Shown: in pieces, positions 54,258 through 64,000 of the stretch
Layout: every line of letters starts with the position of its first letter
Position numbering within the stretch: position 1 is the first letter of the stretch
DNA from: Dendrophyllia cribrosa
Lineage: Eukaryota > Cnidaria > Anthozoa > Scleractinia > Dendrophylliidae
Direction: 5' to 3'
DNA length: 64,000 bases
NCBI GenBank assembly: GCA_024195265.1
Contig: JAJLRJ010000004.1
Location: 28,718,434-28,782,433, forward strand
Notes under the pieces: generated by a model
The model's input: only the letters and a program-made list of their open reading frames with translations
Told to the model about the DNA's origin: nothing
Database searches by the model: none
Program-made: the position numbers and the translations under genes

Positions 54258-55491
54258 TTAAGGTGGCTCAATAGGGTTATTGCTGATAACATGGCGCGCG
54301 AACGTTACTTGTCGAAAACCGATTTTTCTCTGACTTCTGACTACCAGTTCACTCAAAGCTAACAAACTGTAATGAGCAATGACCAAAATGTGTTCTACAA
54401 CCATCGCTGTTAAGATAATGACTTGAACTTTGAAATAACAACTGCCCAAACACGGACGCTTTTCAGTGTTTATGCGGCTTTGATTTTGATTTTCTTCAAT
54501 TTCCTTTGGTGAAATCCTCCTAAAATTTCGCATCATGTAGAGCCTGACCAGATGAAACTTTCCCTGATGAAAAAAGTAGAAATTACAAAGGCATTTTCTT
54601 CGCTACTTGCCAATTTGTGTATTTTGTCCCTGTTTAAAAATTGGCCTAATAAAATTTCACGATAAACGGGCACTAAAGAAAACTAACAATATGTTATCTC
54701 TATGCCAAATTTTACGGAATTTCACCAAAGGAATTTCGAGATATTCCAGAGGAAAGTTTCTATTTTTGTCTCCCACGACAATTACGTCATCAGAATAAGA
54801 ATTCGCCAAGACCGCTATTTGAGCATGCGCGAACGTTCGAAACTACACGCGAGGTTTGTGCGATGCAGTGAGTCCTTTCCGCTTTCCGGAAGCGAGCGGA
54901 CGCACCGCTGTCTTTATGTTTAGTCGTTTCAGGTGTTGAAGCAAACACAGATTCCATTTTCTTCAAGGGGTTTATTTTTCACTCTACCTTTCTCGATTAT
55001 TGTTCCCAAATTGCAAACTCGCATTAAACACGGACCCGCGCTATAAAAGGGATAGCTCCGCCCCCTTTGTCACACCATCACTGCTTCAACGGCTAATCAA
55101 AGATGGCTAACACTGCGAGCAACACGGAGGAAGACCGTTGCCCCCAAAATTGGTCTAATTCTACCTTTACCAGCTCAATCTTGTATAGAATTTATCTTTC
55201 ACGAAAATAAAACCATAACATTATTTGAATTTGTGCGCCTTTTAGAATGAATATAATATTTTAGCTTGCCAAATTTGAATTTCGCGCCGGTAACGGTTCT
55301 CCATTGGCGAGCGGATGCACGTGATGTTGACAGTTCGGTGTCAAGTGTGAAATGACTGACGGCTTGGCCAGGCCAAGGTTCCTTTTATAGCACGGGTCCG
55401 TGTTTAAGCTGACTTGTTGACATTTTTAAAAAGCTCGCGCCATTCGTACCCAGTTCTCGCGCGGCCAAAATACCCTATGAAGCCACCTTTA
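54258..55491. mobile_element. Non-autonomous element with AAGGTGGCT ends
   Basis: The left end TTTAAGGTGGCTCAATAGGG is inverted against TACCCTATGAAGCCACCTTT, with further inner similarity (GGCGCGCGAACG against CTCGCGCGGCC). No coding region. A second element is nested inside at 55024-55408. Confidence 0.65.
55024..55408. mobile_element. Nested 385-bp MITE
   Basis: TTAAACACGGACCCGCGCTA and TATAGCACGGGTCCGTGTTT are inverted ends, followed inward by TAAAAGG on both sides. Subterminal similarity fades quickly. Confidence 0.8.
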
Positions 55492-55909
55492 GAAACCACG
55501 ACGGCAGAGAGAAAGGCACAAAACAATATAATTATGAGCGACAACAATGCCTCTGAACGTGCGTTCACGTGCGAATATTTCTTCGCCGTCGCTTCGAGAC
55601 AACAACCGGTCAAAAAACACACGACGGTTAATTTTCTTTTCTGTATTTGAACTTGAGCCGTCCATACGAATTCAGCTCCTGGACAATTCAGTCACATCAC
55701 ACAAATTAAACAGATTGAAACAATTGTAAAGTAGTAAAAGTAGTTCAAAAGAGCCAACTGGAACAGGCTAACGAACTCCTGGCTGGAATAAATATTAGTC
55801 ACTTTACTTGCATTTATGAGTCTACTTCACTGTTTATTGTTTTAACTCTCCTCGTCACCTACGTGTTGACTGATGTACTGTTGCATGTTCTGCCTTGGAA
55901 AAAGATTGA

Positions 55910-56767
55910 TTACACTGCTTGCACATAATTATAAGGTTTCACCCTTGTATGCGTTTTTTCATGTGTCTTCAAATGGCTCGATCTTGTGAAACACTTTCCA
56001 CACTCCCTGCATTTATGAGGCGTATCTCCAGAATGTATTGGTTCATGTCTTCGTAGAGAACCTGCTAGAGTAAAACTCTTCCCACATTGCGTGCACTTAT
56101 ATGGCTTTTCTTTTCTGTGTGTTATTATATGTGCCTTTAATTTCATTCTTTCAATAAAACCCCTGCCACATTGCTCGCATACGTGAGGCTTCTCTCCTGT
56201 ATGTAATCTTGTATGTCTTTTTAAGGATGCTAGTTGAGCAAAACACTTTCCACAATGCTTACACTTATAAGGCTTTTCTCCCGTATGCGTTCTCTTATGT
56301 CTCAGCAGATCTCCTCCTCGAGAAAAGCACTTATCACAATGATTGCACGCATAAGGCTTCTCGCCTGTATGTATTCTGCTGTGGTCCCGTACTGCTGTCC
56401 GTTGGGCAAAACACATGCCACAGTGCTTGCATGCGTAAGGCTTCTCTGCTGTATGCGTCCTGTCATGTCTCTGCAGATCTGATGCTTGTGAGAAGTCCTT
56501 CTGACACAACTTGCATGAAAACCGTTTCTCTTCTAAGTGGATGTCTTCATGTTGCTTGAAACACTGGCGACTAGTCGTCGATGCATAAAAAGTGGGTTTT
56601 ATACGTGTTTCCGTTTCTGTATGTGTTTCTTTCTTTAACCCGAGCTGATGTCCACAATCCACGTTGCAACGTTCACTGGAAACATTCTGTTCGTCCGTTA
56701 TTGTTCTTTGACGGCCTTCTTGGTCACAGGATTTGATGTCCACAGTGGACTTATCCAAGTCTTCCAT
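55910..56767 (-). CDS. C2H2 zinc-finger protein, seven fingers
   Basis: The 3' exon starts at the acceptor TTTTAG|AGGTG at 56795. I use the first good in-exon ATG at 56767 (MEDLDKST), giving 285 residues; an upstream exon could add more. Residues about 83-278 are seven tandem C2H2 fingers joined by TGEKPY-type linkers, with C-x2-C and H-x3-H spacing intact in all. A degenerate finger (RQCFKQHEDIH) precedes them. The protein is expected to bind DNA in the nucleus; target and effector are unknown. No KRAB or other effector domain is visible in the Glu/Asp/Lys-rich N-terminus. On the - strand AATAAA is at 55838-55833. Confidence 0.85.
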   Translation of the reverse strand: MEDLDKSTVDIKSCDQEGRQRTITDEQNVSSERCNVDCGHQLGLKKETHTETETRIKPTFYASTTSRQCFKQHEDIHLEEKRFSCKLCQKDFSQASDLQRHDRTHTAEKPYACKHCGMCFAQRTAVRDHSRIHTGEKPYACNHCDKCFSRGGDLLRHKRTHTGEKPYKCKHCGKCFAQLASLKRHTRLHTGEKPHVCEQCGRGFIERMKLKAHIITHRKEKPYKCTQCGKSFTLAGSLRRHEPIHSGDTPHKCRECGKCFTRSSHLKTHEKTHTRVKPYNYVQAV

Positions 56768-56821
56768 TCCTGTTTTGAAGCAGAACGGTACACCTCTAAA
56801 ACAAAATAAGGTTACTAACAT

Positions 56822-57520
56822 ATTAGAAACGTTTTAAAAAATGATAAGGTATGCCAATTCTGGTTAGAGTATGTCCCTTCATACACCACCCTACTCTCTC
56901 TATTACGGACAGTTTTCTAGGTCCCGAAGATACAAAAACCATATAATCCCTAACTCTACAATCCAGACACCTCTATAATGAGGACACTGGTGTCCGACCC
57001 TTTGGTGTCCATTTTAAGGAGGTTCGACTGTAGTTCAAACTTAGGTATTTTCATTTAGAACTAGAAATAAGTGTCTCGCAGAACCTCGCGAAGCTCGCGG
57101 GATGGAACACCGCAAAATTTTGCCGACGGGGGAGGGAGAGATGGAATTTCTGGTTTAACTGGGGCGACCCCGTAGCTGTCCAAACGATGTCTGTGATTAA
57201 TGAACGATACAATTGATATATCACTTGAACAATGCCCCTATCCCTAATCACTTTCCCAGCAGGACAAATCTATTGTTTTCTTAGCGAATCAAAGACATCG
57301 CTTGGACAAGTGCAGGACTACCCTTTAACTGGAGAGGTTGGGTTGCATGACCACAATGGCCTCGAAATTTGAAATTGAGACATATCAGACTCATACCTCC
57401 CATACATCGGACTGAATAAAGTTGAGATTGACTTTTGTACAAGACTGAAGTGACTGTTAGTTCAATCGCCGTACTCCGCACCTCTAGTGAATACGAATTA
57501 AGAAGAATTATACCTTTGTA
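56822..57520. other. Upstream or intronic region of the zinc-finger gene
   Basis: It holds fragments of a Tigger-like end (CCATTTTAAGGAGGTTCGAC near 57010). No upstream coding exon could be identified. Confidence 0.4.
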
Positions 57521-58677
57521 CAGTGGAACCCCGATATAACGATCCTCGATATAACGATATCCCCGGTATAACGATGAATATACTATGTCCCGGCAAATGT
57601 TACAGTAAAATGTATGGGACAGAACCCCGATATAACGATATTCCCGATATAACGATGAGAATTTACCGCACTGAGCGTAAAATCTTCCCCGATATAGCGA
57701 TATTACAGTATCGGTACACAGTTACAATTTAAGCAAAACATTGAATTTAAGGAGGCTCGAAAGGGTTTCTTACAGCTTATGTACATGTCAGAACAATTAC
57801 ACATTAAAATTTGATGGTTTTAGTCTCTGAAACAAATTGTAGATAAGCTTATGAAATGGTTGTTAAAGTTTCCTTCAAGACCATTTATGACGTCATATCT
57901 GTTGTCATGGTAACTATAACCCTCCAACGAGATACCCCTCAAAAGTCAGTTTTTTAAATCTATCTTTAAAACTAACTCGGTGACCTATGTTTTTTATAAG
58001 CGTTTTTAAAAGTTTGCAATATTCCTCACCTCCTGTGTAAATTTGAAAAAAAAACTGTATTGTGGAAATCGAGATAAATCGAAAAAGACCTTTTAAAGAT
58101 TTAAAAAAATTCCACTGTACAGTTTTTTTTTCCAAAATGTCTCAAATGTTAGATAAAGTTGAATGCTACTTGCATGAAAAATTTCAACACAGGTCACCGA
58201 GCAAAGTTTTGAGATAAAGAGGAATATTTTATGCACGATTTATTTCCGGTTCGCGCGATTTTACGCAGTATTTTTATTTCCGGTGAGCTGCGCGCGCTAC
58301 TTTTTGATAGGAAAATCAGCTGACGTATGCGTCAAAGCATGACGAGTGCACGTCGCGCGCGCACGCAGCTGAAAACCCTTTCGAGCCTCCTTAATACAAT
58401 AACATTACAGTAATCGAGTACAGTAATCTGTAACGTTTCTGTCAACAGCTTTCAGTTTACGATGCCTCCTTAGCCTCCTCCTCTCTCAGTTTTAGTGTCT
58501 TTGACTCCTTCTTGTGACAAAACGATACGTCGCCGGGATTTTATACCCCGATATAACGATATTTTCGGCTATTTTAAGGCCATATCGTTATATCGAGAGT
58601 CTCGATATAACGATACCTCAATATAACGATATAATTTCACTGCTCCCTTGGCATATCGTTATATCGGGTTTCCACTG
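57521..58677. mobile_element. Tigger/pogo-like non-autonomous element
   Basis: The ends are CAGTGGAACCCCGATATAAC and GATATAACG repeats on the left and their inverse, ...CGGGTTTCCACTG, on the right. TA flanks both sides (57519-57520, 58678-58679). Near each end CGATATAACGAT words are repeated many times. It encloses another element at 57751-58390. Confidence 0.85.
57751..58390. mobile_element. 640-bp TTAA-flanked element nested in the Tigger-like element
   Basis: The ends GGAGGCTCGAAAGGGTTT and AAACCCTTTCGAGCCTCC are perfect inverses over 18 bases, flanked by TTAA at 57747-57750 and 58391-58394. The interior has no coding region; GC-rich CGCGCG words occur near its right end. Confidence 0.85.
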
Positions 58678-58799
58678 TATTAGGTATGTTGCATAGGACT
58701 ACAAGCACAATGAATGACATGCAACTGATTTTCAGTTCGGTCCAAAACTGAAATCTTAGTCTGTTTCATGCATACTGATAGGGGGCGCTGTAGCAGCTC

Positions 58800-58905
58800 T
58801 CGTGTCTCACACCATTGGTTCAATACCCTTCGAGAGAACAAACAACACAACAATGGACTCTAGCCCTAAAAACAATAGCAGCTGTGTTTTACAAGGCCAA
58901 TGAAA
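58800..58905 (-). repeat. Dispersed repeat, inverted copy of 31676-31822
   Basis: On the - strand it shares GGGCTAGAGTCCATTGTTGT and GTTGTTTGTTCT with the other two copies. Confidence 0.7.
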
Positions 58906-59220
58906 ATAGAGGTTTCTGAGAGCTGCTTCATTGCCGGCATAGGTTGTGGTGCAAAATGTTTAAAAAAGGTACGGAGACAGGAGAGAAGGATGTCACACTA
59001 AAGCATTCTCGATGTTGATCCAATGATAAGACCTGGGATGTGGCAGAGGCGTAACCCATTTTCAACTACTCACACAGAGTTCAAGGTCATTCCAAACATT
59101 TTATCTATTTTTGATTTTTTCTGGATTTTTGCTTAAAGGATCTCTACATTGGAAAAGTTGCTAAACTAACAAGCTTTTGTTGAGTCCAATAAAAGCAGGA
59201 TGCGACAAATAGATAATTAA

Positions 59221-59604
59221 AGGGGCATTGTCACGCAGATTTTGCTGTGTTTTGGTCAAAATACACTAAATATATGACAAAGTATCTTTGCTCAAACAAA
59301 AAATTGCTTTTAGAACATCAAGAAGATAATATCAAGTGATTTCCTCAAGGAAGAACAAACCATAATAAGTTTTTCTGCTATTTTTCCACGACTCTTGGGA
59401 GGAACTTGAAAAAATTGGCCAATTTTTTCAAGTTGCAATCCATTTCCATCCTGGCCATCCGCAGCCAAAGATAACGAATACTAGTTTCTGTGCACTGATA
59501 GAGTATTTTTTAACAAAACTGGACCATTATTTGAAGGTTTCCATTGAAACAAATATGTTTTTTGGCTTTTCAAAGTGGTACTAAAAATAGGTGACAGTGT
59601 CCCT
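59221..59604. mobile_element. TTAA MITE, family B, copy 2
   Basis: TTAA flanks both sides (59217-59220 and 59605-59608). The ends are AGGGGCATTGTCAC and GTGACAGTGTCCCT. It is about 90% identical by eye to 37922-38301. Confidence 0.9.
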
Positions 59605-59817
59605 TTAAATTTCGATAGTCGATAAAAATAAATCGTTTTCAATAAAATTTGATACTAATCAATTGCCAAATATCTGAAATGAATAAAAATTGATTGTGAA
59701 ACTTTTTGTGATTGTTAATTTTGATTGATTTTTGTAGCAAGGGTTCGAATCCTATCGATTTTGATCGAAAATATTGAGAAAATAAAGTACAGTCTGTACT
59801 TGAAGGCAGGCATAGAA

Positions 59818-60560
59818 GTATAATCAAAGGCTCCTTTGAGCCAACTCGTGAATACAAAACATTCCAACCTTCCCCTCTCCTAGATGTTTTGTTCATTGAC
59901 CCTCCGCCCCTTGTTCCCAACTCCCCTCCCTCCCCTCCCTCCCATGCCATCCTCTTGAGCAAGGTAGGTGACCATTGCATATTGTGAGCTCAATGTTCGC
60001 CGACCCTCCCTGCTCCTAGGTTGGCTTCGATACAAAATTCCGGAATTTTTGGGAGAATTTGAGACACTGAAAATTTTAGAAAATCTCGGGAATTTGTGTT
60101 TGATAATCAAAGGCTCCTATGAGCCAACTCGTGAATACAAAACATTCCAACCCTCCCCTCTCCTAGATGTTTTGTTCGCTGACCCCCCCCCCCCCTTGTG
60201 TTTAATAATCAAATGCTCCTTTGAGCCAACTCGTGAATACAAAACATTCCAACCCTCCCCTCTCCTAGATGTTTTGCTCCACCTACCCCCCACCCCTTTT
60301 GTTTAATAATCAAAGGCTCCTATGAGCCAACTCGTGAATACAAAACACTCCAACCCTCCCCTCTCCTAGATATTTTGTTCACTGACCCCCCCGCCCCTTG
60401 TGTCCAACTCCCCACCCTCCCAGGCCATGCCATCCTCTTGGGCAAGGTAGCTGACTATAACATATTGTGAGCTCAATGTTTGCCGACCCTCCCTTCTCCT
60501 AGGTAGGCTTAGATACAAAATTCCAGAATTTTTTGGAGAATTTTAGACACTGAAAAGAAT
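59818..60560. repeat. Complex tandem repeat
   Basis: A unit of about 103 bp (GAGCCAACTCGTGAATACAA, CCTCCCCTCTCCTAGAT) recurs at about 59837, 60119, 60221 and 60325. A longer 3' flank (GTGAGCTCAATGTT, CTCCTAGGT) recurs near 59985 and 60468, so long and short units alternate. Confidence 0.85.
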
Positions 60561-61776
60561 TCTAGAAAATCTCGGGAATTTTAGACAATGAGTAAAATTT
60601 GGTAGAGAAATATCTGCTTTCAAGGTGACACTGACAATTTTACACAAGCAAAAACGTCAAGAAAGCGTTTATTTCGTGTTACGGCTGACCAACTTGAAGG
60701 ATAACCCTCACAGTAGTGTTTACAGTGCAACTTATCAGCAGTTTGCCACTCACATTATGATTTCCATGAATTCCACCTCTGTTGGTAGCAAATATTGCTT
60801 ATTCTAGTGAGCCATCAACCAAACCTCGTCCCCGGGGTATCTCTTCTTCTCATCCCCTGTGGGCGAGAAGATGAGAGATGTATCTAAGCCTACTCCTAGG
60901 TGTTTCGTTCCACTGATCCCACACCCCTTACATCTAACTCCCCACCCTCCCCTCCCTTTAATGCTGTTCGCATGGGTAAGGCAGGTGACCATTACATGGA
61001 GCAGCCATCTTGGTGTACCACTTTAGTACATCAACATGGCGGCCAAAACTTCAAATTCATAATTATGCAAAAAATCTCATCACAAAAGATTGGATTCACT
61101 ATAAGTTACATTAAGTCAGCTTATAAACATCTTTCTGGTTCAATTTTGTTTATTTTCATGGCTTATATGAAATAGCGTAACAAATTGCGTGACACATTTA
61201 AAACCTTTACAAATTGGAAGTAAAACATCGTTAAAACCAGAGACGTAGCTACTGTACCTGTACGCACGTACCCATGTGCGTACCTGAAAAGCCGAAAAAA
61301 TAAGTAAAAATGCATAAAAGTATACGACCTAGTTGAAAATTTATGCGAAGATTTGGTGATTGTGCGTACCTCTGAAAAAGTCCTGGCTACGCCCCTGAAA
61401 ACCTGAAACTTTTTGTAAAGGATTGTAACACTAGTATCTACATGCCATGTTAGAAACAGCTTTGCAGGATGTAAAGTTTAGATTTTTGAAGTTTTATGAC
61501 ATCATGTGCAAGCGGAGGATTGACCCATCAAGTGAAATAACTCATTCAACGCTTCATGAGTTAAAAGAAAACACATGGGAACTCAGTTCTAAGTTAAGCC
61601 CATTTTTTGCCCTATTATGATTATTTCTTAAAAAAAGGAATAAGCTTCCACATGCACTGTACTTTACCATTGCACTGCCATTGGCACGTGTTGAAACTAA
61701 TGCAAAGAGAACACTTGAGTTTTAAATCAGACTGTTCAAAATGGTACCAGCTCGACATTCCTGTAGAAATGCTTAA
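60561..61776. other. Intergenic, no gene recognised
   Basis: A degraded copy of the preceding tandem unit lies near 60895-60985. No supported coding frame is seen. Confidence 0.45.
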
Positions 61777-62178
61777 AGGGCCAATGTCATGGTGTTTTTA
61801 TGTTTTTGTCTCAGACTGTGCTATAATAAAGATTAAAACTGAGCATCTTAATATTTTTAAACTCAAAATGCTCTTAGAACACCAAGAACAAGATATCAAG
61901 TAAATTCTGGTAGAAAGAATGAACCATAATCAGTTTTTAGCAAATTTTCCAAAACACATAGAACAAACTTGAAAAAAATTGGCGATTTTTTTTTTCAAGT
62001 TGCAATCCATTTCCACCTGGCGATCTGGAGTCAAAGACATTTGTTTATAATTTCATTATATTCATAAAGCATTAATTTTTAAACAACACTGGACATATAT
62101 TAGTTTTGCATTTTTACGGACATAAATATGTCTTTTAGCTTTTTAAAATGACAATAAAAATTGTGACATTAAGCCCCT
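61777..62178. mobile_element. TTAA MITE, family B, copy 3 (oldest)
   Basis: TTAA flanks both sides (61773-61776, 62179-62182). The ends are AGGGCCAATGTCA and TGACATTAAGCCCCT. The same central AAACTTGAAAAAAATTGGCG palindrome region is present but much diverged from the other two copies. Confidence 0.8.
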
Positions 62179-62209
62179 TTAAAACGAAGCTGAAGTAGTT
62201 TTGTAGTTT

Positions 62210-62515
62210 TGAACAACAAGCTACCCAATTTGCAGGGTCAAAACAAGTTTTCAATTGATCAAAAGTTTTGCTGGATGTATTCTCGCCATTGTTGAAAGAC
62301 CCTTATTATTAAAAAGAAATCTTGAATGAAACTAACAATAATATACATATACATGTAGTTATTATATGTATAATCAAAGTTAATACCGCAGCTGTAATTT
62401 ACAAGGAAGAGAAATAACAAAGTCAGCCTGTTAAATTTATCTGTTGTCATGGAATTTGCATCAAAACTATAAAGTGGAAACCTTCCTGATAGCACGCATT
62501 AAATGTAATACTACG
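62210..62515. repeat. Dispersed repeat, related to 22835-23180
   Basis: The same block order as in the large transposon interior suggests a fragment of a related element. Confidence 0.55.
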
Positions 62516-62777
62516 CAATGATTTCATATACAAACACCCCGGTAATACATAAAATACCCGATTTATTTTCATTTGAACAAGTTCCGTTTAGCCCTTTCAC
62601 TCCCACAGTTAATGATGGAGACATGTAGTGTAGTCCTAACTTTTGAGTGAACAAAATCCTATGCCGGTGTGACCATTCAAATAAAACCTCTCTGGTAGTA
62701 CTTTTGCAAGGTACCATTTGTTTATATATATATATTACAAAAATAAAATGGAATTTGGGAATTTTCTTGAATTTTGA

Positions 62778-63145
62778 TGTTTGGCTACCCTGCGAGCAGT
62801 GGATTCTCCTATGCTGAGCTATGCTGAATGAGAAAGAAACCACTGCAAGCATCCATAGCACGTGCTGAGAAATCACAAGTTGCATTGTAGCATGTGCCGT
62901 TGTTTCGTGGCAAAAAATTGTTACATAGCGGGCTCACTTAAATGCAACAGTTACGCATATGAGTGCATGCATGAGAGGCTAAACAAGTTTGCAAACTTGT
63001 TTAACCGGTTCAAAGTTAATTTATTCCTCCATGGCACTGGATCGTGGCTCAATCAAAGGAACTAATGGATGCTTGCAGTGGATTCTCTATCGTTTGGCGT
63101 GGCTTGGCACAGAAGAATCCACTGCTCGCAGAGTAATGTTTGGCA
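62778..63145. repeat. Inverted repeat, about 80-bp arms
   Basis: CTGCGAGCAGTGGATTCT and CACTGCAAGCATCCAT on the left are inverted on the right (ATGGATGCTTGCAGTG and AGAATCCACTGCTCGCAG). A perfect 22-base palindrome centred on AAGTTTGCAAACTT lies inside near 62981-63002. Confidence 0.8.
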
Positions 63146-63434
63146 CTCTTGAGAGGTAGATCAAGATAAAACTTGTTTATTATTCACAGCGAATATAAAC
63201 TAAATCAAAAATTCTTCAAGCTAGAATCAGTGTGAATCTAGAAAAAGAAGACTATAATGCCTCAAGGATAAATATAATACCACTCAGCTGTCTTCTCTAT
63301 CATTCGATTACTTGCTATCTGACAGATCAGAGAAATAATTAAATTTAAATACAAGGTTAAGCTTACCCAAGAAACATAGGGAATTTCACTATTAAAGACC
63401 AGTCATCTACACAAAAAAACGTCGTTTTATAATG

Positions 63435-63570
63435 TATATGTTGTGGTTCAATTTTATCCTTGGTTCAAATTTTATTTTCCTTTGTTTAAAACTCATTACC
63501 ATACATTACCATAGCCCAAAACAAAGAAAAATAAAATTTGAACCAAGGATAAAATTGAACCACAACATAT
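63435..63570. mobile_element. Hairpin MITE, family C, copy 2
   Basis: The arms read ATATGTTGTGGTTCAATTTT and their reverse complement, nearly perfect over about 55 bp. It abuts the next copy directly. Confidence 0.88.
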
Positions 63571-63728
63571 ATATATGTTGTGGTTCAAATTTTTCTTTGG
63601 TTTAAAAATTTTCAAACCAGTTTGGTTTTTATTTTTCTTTGTCTCAGATTCATTACCATATTTTGAGACAAAGGAAAACAAAAATCAAACTGGTTTGAAA
63701 ATTTTCAAACCAAAGAAAAATTTGAACC

Positions 63729-63738
<10 letters not shown>
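63571..63738. mobile_element. Hairpin MITE, family C, copy 3
   Basis: The arms of about 80 bp (TATATGTTGTGGTTCAAATT, then TTCTTTGGTTTAAAAATTTT) are almost perfectly inverted. The ends match copy 2 but the inner sequence differs. Confidence 0.88.
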
Positions 63739-63784
<46 letters not shown>

Positions 63785-63786
63785 TT
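63735..63786. repeat. (TA)n microsatellite
   Basis: About 50 bases of alternating TA lie directly at the edge of the hairpin MITE. Confidence 0.92.
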
Positions 63787-64000
63787 AATACCAAGGCAGT
63801 CAAACTTTAGAATACCACTGAGGTCACCTATTTGCATGTCATTGAATATGAATGGTTTTTTTTGTTTTCACAGCGGAGCTCCATACTCATAGAACCCATG
63901 CCCATCATTTTTCGTCATGGCTAGCCTATTGTTTCGTGGGCGCGAAGTCGTGCAGGGTTAGATCACGGGCGCGACGTCGCTTAGGGCGCATGCGTGTATG

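Noticed and set aside
61607..61903. 98-residue protein
   Set aside because: Half of it lies within a TTAA MITE and no family motif or splice context supports it.
63496..63892. Small Asn/Lys/Phe-rich proteins on both strands
   Set aside because: They are translations of palindromic hairpin MITEs and a TA microsatellite; the same words read on both strands.

Overview
The window looks like nuclear DNA of a cnidarian, most likely a coral or sea anemone. The genome is AT-rich. Host genes have GT-AG introns and AATAAA signals, and tRNA-derived SINEs, CR1 and Penelope-like retroelements and many nested DNA-transposon remnants surround them. No species marker is visible, so the assignment rests on overall character and remembered similarity of the repeat families.

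Bases 1-9968 are different: a compact, intron-free, virus-like gene block. It holds a fibre-like protein and a small membrane protein on the + strand, six closely packed genes on the - strand, and a 1310-residue protein-primed-type family B DNA polymerase read divergently from them. This resembles one end of an integrated Polinton/Maverick or adintovirus-like element. Integrase, capsid and packaging ATPase are not in the window and would have to lie before base 1. In the middle (about 3330-4215) is a repeat- and hairpin-rich non-coding segment. A 252-bp hairpin MITE separates the block from a truncated Ty3/gypsy-like retroelement (10246 to about 11900).

From 12000 to 29500 the window is nested transposons. 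One is a 4.4-kb element with long inverted ends around a broken gene with PIN/FEN-like nuclease motifs and a CXC domain (13700-18065). A larger one (19545-29188) has inverted repeats of about 940 bp and a decayed DDE-type transposase. Smaller hairpin elements are inserted in both surroundings.

From 31000 onward host genes appear, separated and interrupted by repeats. They are a four-exon CmcI-family methyltransferase-like gene (31259-39592, +) with a decayed CR1 element in its first intron; a 592-residue unrecognised protein gene (45904-42593, -); a two-exon GT31 galactosyltransferase-like gene (50616-53704, +); and a seven-finger C2H2 zinc-finger gene (56795-55910, -). The remainder is MITEs with TTAA or TA target sites, tandem repeats and low-complexity sequence. 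The virus-like block genes plausibly work together in replication, DNA binding and particle formation; the host genes show no sign of a shared pathway.
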